Source: Streptomyces tropicalis (GTDB lineage Bacteria; Actinomycetota; Actinomycetes; Streptomycetales; Streptomycetaceae). Taken from it: a stretch of DNA of 64,000 bases. Positions 1-8,085 of this stretch are shown piece after piece. The position numbers were made by a program, and so were the translations under genes. The notes under the pieces were generated by a model that was not told where the DNA came from, searched no databases, and saw only the letters and a list, made by a program, of their open reading frames with translations. Every line of letters begins with the position of its first letter. The stretch's first letter is position 1. The stretch covers positions 124,001 through 188,000 of the forward strand of contig NZ_JARJBB010000001.1 of assembly GCF_029269835.1 (NCBI RefSeq), in the 5' to 3' direction.

Positions 1-68
1 ACGCGCAGGACGACGGAACCGTCGGCCTCGGTGCGGGAGTTGGGCAGCAGCGGGGTCGGGGTGGCCAT
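1..68 (-). CDS. 5' end of an unidentified protein (partial)
   Basis: An ATG on the minus strand at 68 opens a frame running off the window edge; 22 residues are visible (MATPTPLLPNSR, then TEADGSVVLRV). The start resembles, from memory, Streptomyces endonuclease/exonuclease/phosphatase-family proteins that begin with a similar PLLPNSRTE segment, but 22 residues cannot establish this. It lies downstream of and codirectional with glucokinase, 118 nt away. The gap 69-186 holds no clear terminator or gene. Confidence 0.45.
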   Translation of the reverse strand, partial: MATPTPLLPNSRTEADGSVVLR

Positions 69-186
69 GCCGGTCAAGATACGCCGCGCGGCCCGGCCGG
101 GCGGTGAGGCGGGCGCCGGGTCGCGTCCACGCACGGCGCCCGCCGGTCCGGGGGACGCGGCGGGCGCTGTGCGGGTACGGGCGGTG

Positions 187-1140
187 TCACATGACCGGGT
201 CCGGCTCCCGGGCCAGGTCGGCCGCGCCCACCAGGCCGGCCTTGTTGCCGAGCTGGGCGGCGATCACGTCGGCGACCGGGCGCCAGTTGCCGCCGACCAG
301 CCAGCGCTTGTACGACTTGCGGATCGGGTCCAGGACCAGCTCGCCCTCGTCCGAGAGGCCGCCGCCGACGATGAAGGCGGACGGGTCGAAGAGGGAGGCC
401 AGGTCTGCCAGGCCCGCTCCGGCCCAGCGGGCCAGCTCGCGGTAGGAGTCCTTGGCCACCGGGTCGCCCTGGCGCGCCGCCATGGAGATGTGCTTGCCCT
501 CGATGCCGTCCGGGGAGCCGTCGCCCAGCGACAGCAGCAGCTCGGCGTTCTCCGGGGTGGCGTTGGCACGCTGCTTGGCGTAGCGCACCAGGGCGCGGCC
601 CGAGGCGTACTGCTCCCAGCAGCCCTGGCTGCCGCAGCCGCAGAGCAGGCCGTCCGGGACCATCCGGATGTGCCCGAACTCGGCGGCCACGCCGAAGTGC
701 CCGCGGCGCAGCTTGTTGCCGATGATGATGCCGCCGCCGAGGCCGGTGCCGAGCGTGATGCAGATGACGTTGCGGTGGCCCTTGCCCGCGCCGAAGCGGT
801 ACTCGCCCCAGGCGGCGGCGTTCGCGTCGTTCTCCACGACGACCGGGAGGCCGACGCGGGCCTCGACCTTCTCCTTCAGCGGCTCCTGGCGCCAGTCGAT
901 GTTGGGCGCGAAGTAGACCGTGGAGCGCTGCCGGTTCACATAGCCGGCCGCTCCGATGCCGACGCCGACGATGTCGTGCCCGGCGCGCGCGCCCTCCACG
1001 GCCGAGGCGATGGCGTCCACGATGGCCTCGGGCGTGGTGGGGGTCGGCACCTTGAAGGTCGAGAGGATGTTGCCGTCCTCGTCGACCACGCCGGCCGCGA
1101 TCTTCGTGCCGCCGATGTCGACGCCGATGGTGAGTCCCAT
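187..1140 (-). CDS. glkA: ROK-family glucokinase
   Basis: Cytoplasmic ATP-dependent glucose kinase producing glucose-6-phosphate. In Streptomyces this enzyme also takes part in carbon catabolite repression (established knowledge of GlkA). The 317-residue length matches the family. The N-terminal phosphate-binding DIGGTK motif is at residues 8-13, the catalytic END at 103-105, GTGLGGGI near 131, and the ROK zinc site is complete (His157, Cys167, Cys169, Cys174 within CGCGSQGC). The ATG at 1140 follows a GAGGGA ribosome site. The next upstream gene on the same strand (DUF5304) ends 99 nt away, so the run of minus-strand genes up to 4509 may share transcription. Confidence 0.95.
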   Translation of the reverse strand: MGLTIGVDIGGTKIAAGVVDEDGNILSTFKVPTPTTPEAIVDAIASAVEGARAGHDIVGVGIGAAGYVNRQRSTVYFAPNIDWRQEPLKEKVEARVGLPVVVENDANAAAWGEYRFGAGKGHRNVICITLGTGLGGGIIIGNKLRRGHFGVAAEFGHIRMVPDGLLCGCGSQGCWEQYASGRALVRYAKQRANATPENAELLLSLGDGSPDGIEGKHISMAARQGDPVAKDSYRELARWAGAGLADLASLFDPSAFIVGGGLSDEGELVLDPIRKSYKRWLVGGNWRPVADVIAAQLGNKAGLVGAADLAREPDPVM

Positions 1141-1239
1141 GAATCCCTCAGTTCCGGTCGAGCCCCGCTACGGCCAACCGTACCCGAGCCCCTGCCTGTG
1201 GGACTTCCGCGTCCGCCCGGCGCCCGGTCGGATGCCCGG

Positions 1240-1767
1240 TCAGTCGAGGTCGATGCGCTCGCCGGGGCCGTCGGGACCCCGGTCCGGGCCGCCGGGTCCG
1301 CCCGGGCCGCCCGGTGCGGCCCCGGGGCCGTCCTCCGGGGCGTCGGAGCGGCCGGTCCAGCGGCGCTCCTGGGCCTGGACGGCCGAGCGGTACGCGGCGA
1401 GCAGCTCGCCGCCGGCGGCCGCGAGGTGGTCGAAGACGTCCGGGTTGCGCTCCACGACGGGCTCGACGGCCGCCCTGGCCTGCTCCACCACCTGCCGGAC
1501 CACCTGCTGGGCGGCCGGCCCGGCGACCGCGCCGAGCAGCGGGGACTCCCACCCGGACAGCCGGTCGGCGACGGTGCCGACGAACCTGCGCAGCTCCTCG
1601 GCGGCCGATCCCGATGGCGGGCCGTGCCGCTCGCGGCGGCGGGCCTTCTCGGCGGCGAGGTCCTCGGCGCAGGCGGTGGCCCATGCGTCGGCGTCGGCCG
1701 CGGCGCGGGCCCCGCCGCCGGCCGCGTCCTGCGGAGCGGCGTCGGGCGTGGGTGGGTCTTCGCTCAT
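1240..1767 (-). CDS. DUF5304-type hypothetical protein
   Basis: A 175-residue soluble protein of the actinobacterial DUF5304 type; function unknown. The N-terminus is acidic and alanine-rich. Residues 50-150 form an alpha-helical region (ELRRFVGTVADRLSGWESP, then QVVRQVVEQARAAVEP). The C-terminus is a Gly/Pro-rich low-complexity tail. No signal peptide or membrane segment is visible. The ATG at 1767 is preceded by CAGGAG. It sits between the ArsA-like gene (57 nt upstream) and glkA, but context does not reveal a role. Confidence 0.75.
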   Translation of the reverse strand: MSEDPPTPDAAPQDAAGGGARAAADADAWATACAEDLAAEKARRRERHGPPSGSAAEELRRFVGTVADRLSGWESPLLGAVAGPAAQQVVRQVVEQARAAVEPVVERNPDVFDHLAAAGGELLAAYRSAVQAQERRWTGRSDAPEDGPGAAPGGPGGPGGPDRGPDGPGERIDLD

Positions 1768-1824
1768 GACGGACTCCTGACTACGGTTCGTCCCTACGAC
1801 GTTACCCGAACGGGCGTACGCGGT

Positions 1825-2994
1825 TCACGTCGTGCGGGGCCACAGCCGGGGGTCCGGGGCGAAGCGGACGCGCAGCTCGTCCTCGCGCAGGGCTGCCCCG
1901 TCCACGGTGCACCGGCGCAGCGCGGAGGGCAGGGCCACGATCCGGCGGAACTGTCCTGCGGAGACGACGAGTTCGTCGCCGCGGCGGATGAGGTCCAGCT
2001 CGTCCCGCCGGGCGCCGGGCAGCGGGATGCGCCACTCCAGCACGCCGTCCTCGGCGAGCCGGTCGGCGACGGGCCACTCGACCGGGACGGGCGCCGGATT
2101 GACGCCGGGCAGGGCGAGGGCGGCGAGGTCGTCGGTGCCGCGCGGGTCGCGTCCGAGGTGGCCGGCCGGGTGCACGACGTAGGACTCCCGCCACTCGTCG
2201 AGGGCCTTGCGCTGCTGGGCGACCGGTCCGGCGAGCCAGGAGTCCGCCGGGGCCTCGGGCAGCACCCGGCCGGCCACCAGCGACTCGGTGCCGAGTCCGC
2301 GCAGCGCGAGGCCGAGGGCGGCGGTGCGCACGGCTTCGGCGCCGGCCGGTCCGGGCTCGGCGACCAGGCGGACGGCGGTACCGCGGTCGGCGAGCACCGC
2401 CTCGACGGCGGCGAGTTCGACGTCCCAGCGCGCGGCCGTCTCGTACAGCCACTCGGCGGGCATCGGGACACCGGCCAGGCGGCCGAGGACCGGGCGCAGG
2501 GCCCGTGCCGCCTGCCGCTCGGGCGGCAGCAGCCGGCGCAGGTAGCGGCGCAGCTCCTCGGGCAGGGAGAGCAGGGAGAGGGCCTGGGGGGCGGGCGGGA
2601 GGTCGACGACGAGCAGCCCGAAGCGGTCCGAGAGGGCCGCGTCCCGCAGCGCGCGCAGCAGCGCCAGCTCCTCCGCGCCGGGCAGCGGGGTGAGCTCCTC
2701 GGCGTCGAGGCGGGAGGCCCCGAGCAGGTCCAGTACGCCCGCCGCGCGGGTCTGGAAGGCGGTGAGGTCGTCGCGGAACCCCGCCGCCGCGTCGGGGCGC
2801 CAGGCGGTGAGGTTCTCCTCGACGGGCACGGGGTGCGCACCCGTCGGCACCCCGAGCACGGCGCCGAGGGTGTCCGTGCGGTCGGCGCCGAGGACGAGCG
2901 TGGGTACGCCGTCCCGGGCGGCGGTGAGGGCGGTGGCGGCGGCGACGGTGGTGCGGCCGCTGCCGCCCGGTCCCGTGATCAGGAGGGTGCGCAT
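1825..2994 (-). CDS. ArsA/GET3-like P-loop ATPase homologue with altered Walker A
   Basis: A 389-residue protein with the fold signature of anion-pump/GET3-type ATPases: an N-terminal phosphate loop (GPGGSGRTT, residues 8-16), a switch-like DLPPAPQAL segment, and long helical and C-terminal all-beta regions ending near WPRTT. I chose ATG 2994 because the P-loop then begins at residue 8, as usual in the family. Upstream in-frame codons encode an implausible Arg/Pro-rich stretch. Oddly, the P-loop lacks both lysines of the canonical KGGxGKT motif (P and R instead), so ATP binding or hydrolysis may be unusual. It is followed downstream by DUF5304 and preceded by an SRPBCC lipid-binding-type gene. 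Role unknown. Confidence 0.8.
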   Translation of the reverse strand: MRTLLITGPGGSGRTTVAAATALTAARDGVPTLVLGADRTDTLGAVLGVPTGAHPVPVEENLTAWRPDAAAGFRDDLTAFQTRAAGVLDLLGASRLDAEELTPLPGAEELALLRALRDAALSDRFGLLVVDLPPAPQALSLLSLPEELRRYLRRLLPPERQAARALRPVLGRLAGVPMPAEWLYETAARWDVELAAVEAVLADRGTAVRLVAEPGPAGAEAVRTAALGLALRGLGTESLVAGRVLPEAPADSWLAGPVAQQRKALDEWRESYVVHPAGHLGRDPRGTDDLAALALPGVNPAPVPVEWPVADRLAEDGVLEWRIPLPGARRDELDLIRRGDELVVSAGQFRRIVALPSALRRCTVDGAALREDELRVRFAPDPRLWPRTT

Positions 2995-3115
2995 GGGGGT
3001 GAACGCTACCCGCGCACCGCGCTCCCGGGGGTGCTGTCGCCCGGCTCGCGTCGTAACGGAGGGGGCGGGCACGGGACGGGAGCCCGGCGGCGGGGACGTC
3101 CGGTCCGGGCGGGGC

Positions 3116-3559
3116 TTACGCCTCGCCGGACTCCACGCGCTTCTTCAGGCCGGCCAGCGCGCGGTCGATGATGACCTTCTCGGCCTTGCGCTTGATCATG
3201 CCGAGCATGGGGATCTTGACGTCGACGGTGAGCCGGTAGGTCACCTCGGTGGCGCCGGAGCCGGCCGGGGCCAGGAGGTAGGAGCCGTCCAGGGAGCGCA
3301 GCATCTGCGACTTGACCAGGGTCCAGGAGACCTCGTCGTCACCGGTCCAGGTGTAGGCGAGGACCTGGTCGTCCTTGATGGCGCCGGCGTCCATGACGAG
3401 ACGGACCTGCTCGGCGCGGCCCCGGTCGTCGGCCGCCAGGACCTCGGCCTCCTTCACCTCGCCGGTCCAGTCCGGGTAGCGGGCGAAGTCGGCGATCACC
3501 GCCATGACGTCGGCCGGGGCCGCCTCGATCGTGATGCTCGAGCTGGTGTGTTCCGCCAT
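3116..3559 (-). CDS. SRPBCC (START/polyketide cyclase-like) protein
   Basis: A 147-residue single-domain helix-grip protein, probably a carrier or binder of a hydrophobic ligand; ligand unknown. The typical start is EHTSSSITIEAAPADVMAVI with the PDWTGEV loop. The C-terminal helix is IIDRALAGLKKRVE. ATG 3559 has a GGAGGAG site about 10 nt upstream; an upstream in-frame start would add 26 Arg/Pro-rich residues and is rejected. It lies 121 nt upstream of the ArsA-like gene on the same strand and downstream of the metallophosphoesterase. Similar genes in mycobacteria neighbour acyl-CoA synthetases, as here (inference only). Confidence 0.85.
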   Translation of the reverse strand: MAEHTSSSITIEAAPADVMAVIADFARYPDWTGEVKEAEVLAADDRGRAEQVRLVMDAGAIKDDQVLAYTWTGDDEVSWTLVKSQMLRSLDGSYLLAPAGSGATEVTYRLTVDVKIPMLGMIKRKAEKVIIDRALAGLKKRVESGEA

Positions 3560-3711
3560 CGCCGTGGCTCCTCCAGGTGCGGGCCGTGTCGGGGGCCTTC
3601 CCGTCCGTGTACGGAGGCGGGAAGGGGTCGTGCGCACGGGTGTGCAGCGTGAAGGCTACCGCGCGGCCGACCGGGCGACTCCACCCGCACCCGCGCGCAC
3701 CGGCCCGGTCC

Positions 3712-4509
3712 TCACCACTGGAGGACGAAGGGCCGTCCGGTCCCGGCGAAGTGCCCCACATTGACGCACTCGGTGCCCCCGATCCGCATGCGCCGCGCCA
3801 GCGGCTGGTGGACGTGGCCGAAGAGCGCGTACCGGGGCCGGGTGCGGCGGATCGCGTCCAGCAGGGCGCGGCTGCCGCGTTCGAAGCGGCGGGCCACGGT
3901 GTCGTAGACGAGTTCGGGGACCTCCGGCGGGATGTGCGTGCACAGGACGTCGACCTCGCCGACGGCCTCGATCTTCGCCGCGTACTCCTCGTCGCCGATC
4001 TCGTAGGGCGTCCGCATCGGTGTGCGCAGTCCGCCGCCGACGAAGCCGAAGACGCGGCCGCCGATCTCCACCCGCTCGCCGTCCAGCACGCTGGTGCCGG
4101 GGCCGGCGTACTCCCCCCACAGCGGCGGCATGTCGACGTTGCCGTAGGTGGCGTACGTGGGGGTCGGGAAGGCGGCGAACAGCTCGGCGTACTGCCTGCG
4201 CACGGCCCGCTCCATGACGGCCGCCCGGTCCTCCTCGACGCCGGCCCACAGCCGGGCGCCCAGCTCCCGGGCCTCGGCGAAGCGGCGGGCGGTGCGCAGC
4301 TCCACGATGCGGCGGGCGTTCTCGACGCCGAACAGGTCGGGGAAGATCCCGCGCGAGTGGTCGGCGTAGTCGAGGAAGAGGATGAGGTCTCCGAGGCAGA
4401 CCAGCGCGTCGGCGCCCTCGCCGGCCCGGGCGAGGTCACGGACGTTGCCGTGCACGTCGCTGACCACGTGGATGCGCGTGCTGCCGGTGCGGAGTGATGG
4501 GGAAGCCAT
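3712..4509 (-). CDS. metallophosphoesterase
   Basis: A calcineurin-like metallophosphoesterase of 265 residues. The dimetal motifs appear in order: SDVHGN (about 17-22), GDL (40-42), GNVD (about 121-124, Val where His is usual in GNHD), THIPPE (about 194) and GHVHQ (about 233). The substrate is unknown. ATG 4509 gives MASPSLRTGSTRIHVVSDVH; a TTG three codons earlier is possible but less likely. The gene is transcribed away from the divergent acyl-CoA synthetase gene, with a 317-nt intergenic region between them. Confidence 0.88.
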   Translation of the reverse strand: MASPSLRTGSTRIHVVSDVHGNVRDLARAGEGADALVCLGDLILFLDYADHSRGIFPDLFGVENARRIVELRTARRFAEARELGARLWAGVEEDRAAVMERAVRRQYAELFAAFPTPTYATYGNVDMPPLWGEYAGPGTSVLDGERVEIGGRVFGFVGGGLRTPMRTPYEIGDEEYAAKIEAVGEVDVLCTHIPPEVPELVYDTVARRFERGSRALLDAIRRTRPRYALFGHVHQPLARRMRIGGTECVNVGHFAGTGRPFVLQW

Positions 4510-4826
4510 GACGATCAAGGGTAGGCCTGTGCGGCATACGTGAACAGTGACGCCCGGGACCGCGGTTACTGGCTAGTCAGTTCAGGCGTCGACTACTGTG
4601 CGCGAAGGAACATCAGTCCGTGTGACGCAGCGAACATCTCGCCGGGACCCCCTGTCGAAGAAGCCATACCGGCGGGTAACGTCCGGCCCGTCCAGTCGTG
4701 CTCTGGGTTTCAACCACCGAACCCCCGTGGTTCCGTGGCCGGGCCCCGGGCATCCGACCGAGCCTTGGACCGGACCGTCGCATCACACAACGTCGTGGCG
4801 CCGGCGCCCTATGAGGAGCAGCAGTC
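4510..4826. other. intergenic region between divergent genes
   Basis: This 317-nt region separates the metallophosphoesterase and acyl-CoA synthetase starts and must hold both promoters. I see no convincing coding sequence. The least GC-rich part is 4560-4640. A GAGGAG ribosome site at 4813-4818 serves the TTG start at 4827. No promoter hexamer pair is strong enough to name. Confidence 0.5.
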
Positions 4827-6623
4827 TTGCGCGAGTTCAGCCTTCCGGCTTTGTACGAGGTCCCTGCGGACGGGAACCTCACCGACATCGTCCGCAGAAA
4901 CGCCGCGCAGCACCCCGACGTCGCCGTCATCGCGCGCAAGGCGGACGGCGCCTGGCAGGACGTGACGGCCAGGACCTTCCTGGCCGAGGTGCACGCGGCA
5001 GCCAAGGGCCTCATCGGCTCCGGCGTCCAGCCCGGCGACCGGGTGGGCCTCATGTCCCGCACCCGGTACGAGTGGACGCTGATGGACTTCGCCATCTGGT
5101 GCGCGGGCGCGGTCACCGTGCCGGTGTACGAGACCAGCTCCCCGGAGCAGGTGCAGTGGATCCTCAGCGACTCCGGCGCCACCGCCTGCGTCGTGGAGCT
5201 CGACGCCCACACGGCCACGGTCGAGTCGGTGCGCGAGGCGCTGCCCGCACTGAAGCACCTCTGGCAGATCGAGGCCGGCGGCATCGAGGAACTGGCCCGC
5301 GCCGGGCAGGACATCAGCGACGCCACCGTGGAGGAGCGCAGCTCGCTGGCGAAGGCCGACGACCCGGCCACCATCGTCTACACCTCGGGCACCACCGGCC
5401 GCCCCAAGGGCTGTGTGCTCACCCACCGCAGCTTCTTCGCCGAGTGCGGCAACATCGTCGAGCGGCTGCGCCCGCTGTTCCGCACCGGCGAGTGCTCGGT
5501 GCTGCTCTTCCTGCCGCTGGCGCACGTCTTCGGCCGGCTGGTGCAGATCGCGCCGATGATGGCACCGATCAAGCTGGGCTGCGTCCCGGACATCAAGAAC
5601 CTCACGGACGAACTGGCCGCTTTCCGGCCGACGCTGGTGCTGGGCGTCCCGCGCGTCTTCGAGAAGGTCTACAACTCGGCGCGCGCCAAGGCCCAGGCCG
5701 AGGGCAAGGGCCGCATCTTCGACAAGGCCGCGGACACCGCCATCGCCTACAGCAAGGCGCTGGGCACCCCGTCGGGCCCGTCCCTGGGCCTGCGGATCAA
5801 GCACAAGACCTTCGACAAGCTGGTCTACAGCAAGCTGCGCGCGGTCCTCGGCGGCCGGGGCGAGTACGCCATCTCCGGCGGCGCCCCGCTCGGCGAGCGG
5901 CTCGGCCACTTCTTCCGCGGCATCGGCTTCACCGTGCTGGAGGGCTACGGCCTCACCGAGTCCTGCGCCGCGACCGCGTTCAACCCGTGGGACCGGCAGA
6001 AGATCGGCACGGTCGGCCAGCCGCTGCCCGGCTCGGTGGTCCGCATCGCGGACGACGGGGAGGTGCTGCTGCACGGCGAGCACCTGTTCAAGGAGTACTG
6101 GAACAACCCGGGCGCGACCGCGGAGGCGCTGGCCGACGGCTGGTTCCACACCGGGGACATCGGCACCCTCGACGAGGACGGCTACCTCCGGATCACCGGC
6201 CGCAAGAAGGAGATCATCGTGACCGCGGGCGGCAAGAACGTCGCTCCGGCCGTGATCGAGGACCGCATCCGCGCGCACGCGCTGGTCGCGGAGTGCATGG
6301 TGGTGGGCGACGGGCGGCCGTTCGTGGGCGCGCTGGTCACCGTGGACGAGGAGTTCCTCGCCCACTGGTGCGCGGACCACGGCAAGCCGGCGGGCTCCAC
6401 GGTGACGTCGCTGGGCCAGGACCCGGACCTGTTCGCAGCGATCCAGGACGCGATCGACGACGGCAACGCCGCGGTGTCCAAGGCGGAGTCGGTGCGCAAG
6501 TTCCGCATCCTGCCGTCCCAGTTCACGGAGGAGTCGGGGCACCTGACGCCGTCGCTGAAGCTGAAGCGCAACGTGGTCGCGAAGGACTACGCGGACGAGA
6601 TCGAGGCGATCTACGCCAAGTAG
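4827..6623 (+). CDS. long-chain acyl-CoA synthetase (FadD15-like)
   Basis: An AMP-forming acyl-CoA ligase, 598 residues, converting long-chain fatty acids to acyl-CoA via an acyl-adenylate. The ATP/AMP motif YTSGTTGRPKG is at about 185-195, GYGLTES at about 372-378, and the hinge/core region WFHTGDIGTLDEDGYLRITG near 437-456. The GRKKEIIVTAGGKNVAP segment carries the conserved lysines. The architecture matches actinobacterial FadD15-type ligases. The start is TTG, chosen because GAGGAG lies 8 nt upstream and the family N-terminus (REFSLPALYEVP) begins there. It is monocistronic, ending in a strong hairpin. Confidence 0.92.
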   Translation: MREFSLPALYEVPADGNLTDIVRRNAAQHPDVAVIARKADGAWQDVTARTFLAEVHAAAKGLIGSGVQPGDRVGLMSRTRYEWTLMDFAIWCAGAVTVPVYETSSPEQVQWILSDSGATACVVELDAHTATVESVREALPALKHLWQIEAGGIEELARAGQDISDATVEERSSLAKADDPATIVYTSGTTGRPKGCVLTHRSFFAECGNIVERLRPLFRTGECSVLLFLPLAHVFGRLVQIAPMMAPIKLGCVPDIKNLTDELAAFRPTLVLGVPRVFEKVYNSARAKAQAEGKGRIFDKAADTAIAYSKALGTPSGPSLGLRIKHKTFDKLVYSKLRAVLGGRGEYAISGGAPLGERLGHFFRGIGFTVLEGYGLTESCAATAFNPWDRQKIGTVGQPLPGSVVRIADDGEVLLHGEHLFKEYWNNPGATAEALADGWFHTGDIGTLDEDGYLRITGRKKEIIVTAGGKNVAPAVIEDRIRAHALVAECMVVGDGRPFVGALVTVDEEFLAHWCADHGKPAGSTVTSLGQDPDLFAAIQDAIDDGNAAVSKAESVRKFRILPSQFTEESGHLTPSLKLKRNVVAKDYADEIEAIYAK

Positions 6624-6641
6624 CCGCCCGCGGTACGGCTC

Positions 6642-6676
6642 ACGGCGCGGTGTCCCCGGCGGGGGCACCGCGCCGT
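6642..6676 (+). terminator. terminator of the acyl-CoA synthetase gene
   Basis: A perfect 11-bp stem (ACGGCGCGGTG at 6642-6652 with CACCGCGCCGT at 6666-6676), with a further CCCC/GGGG pair inside the loop. It starts 18 nt after the stop codon. There is no U-tract, as is normal in Streptomyces. The convergent pimB gene ends 100 nt further on, so it may act in both directions. Confidence 0.85.
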
Positions 6677-6775
6677 CGTACGTGCGGGCCCGGCCCGGAC
6701 GGCGCACCGGCAGGATCGCGGGCGCGGGTGCCGGCGTGCGCACCCGGGCACGGGTGCGGGCGCGGGCGCGGGCTC

Positions 6776-7918
6776 CTAGAGCAGCGCCTTCAGGCCCTCC
6801 GCGAGCAGGTCCCAGCGCCACCGCTCCTCGACCCAGGTGCGCCCCCGCTCCCCCATCCGCCGGCGCAGCCCGGCGTCGCCGAGCAGGGCGGTGATGCGGT
6901 CGGCCGACTCCTCGGGGGAGCCGCCGCGCACCACCCAGCCGGTCTCCCCGTCGAGCACCGCGTCGGGCGCCCCGCCCGAGTCCCCGGCGACCACCGGCAG
7001 TCCGGTCGCGGACGCCTCCAGGTAGACGATGCCGAGCCCCTCGACGTCCAGGCCGCCGCGCCGGGTGCGGCACGGCATGGCGAAGACGTCCCCGGCGCCG
7101 TAGTGCGCGGGCAGTTCCGCCCAGGGCACCGCGCCGGTGAAGCGCACCGCGTCCGCCACCCCCGTCTCCCGCGCCAGCCGCCGCAGGTCCTTCTCGTACG
7201 GGCCGCCCCCGACGATCAGCAGCACCGCGTCCGGCTCGGCGGAGAGGATCCGCGGCAGGGCCCGGATCAGGGTGTCCTGGCCCTTGCGCGGCACCAGCCG
7301 CGAGACGCACACGACGACGGGCCGGTCGCTCAGCCCGAGCCGGGCCCGGACCTCGTCGCCGCCCGAGCCCGGGTGGAAGGTCTTCTCGTCGACGCCGGGC
7401 GGCAGCTGCACCATGCGGGCGGCGGCCTCGGGCGTCAGCGCGGCGGCGATCCGCGAGCGGGTGTACTCGCCGAGGTAGGTCACCGTGTCCACCGACTCGC
7501 CGATGCGGCGCAGCAGGGTGCGGGCCGCGGGCAGCTGCGCCCATCCGGCCTCGTGGCCGTGGGTGGTGGCCACCAGCCGCCGGGCGCCGGCCCGGCGCAG
7601 CGCCGGGGCCATCAGCCCGAGCGGCGCCGCCGCCCCGAACCACACCGAGGTGCACCCGTGCTCGCGCAGCAGTCCGGCCGCGCGCCGGGTCGCCCCGGGC
7701 GTGGGCAGCAGCATCGTGGTCCGGTCGCGCACCACGGTGAAGGGCTGCTCCGCGTCGAAGGCGGCCGTGGCCTCGGCGCCCTCGCGGCCGCGCTTCCAGG
7801 TGGAGGCGTGGACGACCAGCCGCTCCGGGTCCAGCCGCAGCGCCATGTTGTGCAGGAACGCCTGGATGCCGCCGGGCCGGGGCGGAAAGTCGTTGGTCAC
7901 GACGAGGGTCTTGTCCAT
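6776..7918 (-). CDS. pimB: GT4 glycosyltransferase, PimB'-type mannosyltransferase
   Basis: A 380-residue GT-B glycosyltransferase closely resembling mycobacterial PimB' (Rv2188c), which adds the second mannose from GDP-mannose to phosphatidylinositol mannoside on the cytoplasmic side of the membrane. Shared blocks include LVVTNDFPPRPGGIQAF, VWFGAAAPLGL, THGHEAGWAQLP, SRLVPRKGQDTLI, the FAMPCRTRRGGLDVEGLGIVYLE family signature and the EASATGLPVVAGDSGG donor site. ATG 7918 has no good ribosome site, but TAGGGT at 7927-7932 lies 8 nt upstream, consistent with a leaderless transcript. It diverges from a GT87 membrane mannosyltransferase-like gene, which supports a role in envelope glycans. Confidence 0.88.
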   Translation of the reverse strand: MDKTLVVTNDFPPRPGGIQAFLHNMALRLDPERLVVHASTWKRGREGAEATAAFDAEQPFTVVRDRTTMLLPTPGATRRAAGLLREHGCTSVWFGAAAPLGLMAPALRRAGARRLVATTHGHEAGWAQLPAARTLLRRIGESVDTVTYLGEYTRSRIAAALTPEAAARMVQLPPGVDEKTFHPGSGGDEVRARLGLSDRPVVVCVSRLVPRKGQDTLIRALPRILSAEPDAVLLIVGGGPYEKDLRRLARETGVADAVRFTGAVPWAELPAHYGAGDVFAMPCRTRRGGLDVEGLGIVYLEASATGLPVVAGDSGGAPDAVLDGETGWVVRGGSPEESADRITALLGDAGLRRRMGERGRTWVEERWRWDLLAEGLKALL

Positions 7919-8085
7919 CGCCGCCGACCCTATCCAACCCGTCCGGCCGGAACCGGCGGGGCGCCCGGCGGGGGGATGTGCGGCCCGTCACGGCCGCGTC
8001 CGCCGTCCGCGTCCGGTCCGCCGGGTGACCATGGGGAGCGGACGGACGAAGCGGACCGGGCGGACGGACGGGGACCGAGGTGACC

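Noticed and set aside
31..3171. A 1046-codon plus-strand open frame across the first 3 kb
   Set aside because: It is antisense to glucokinase, DUF5304 and the ArsA-like gene, all of which have family motifs.
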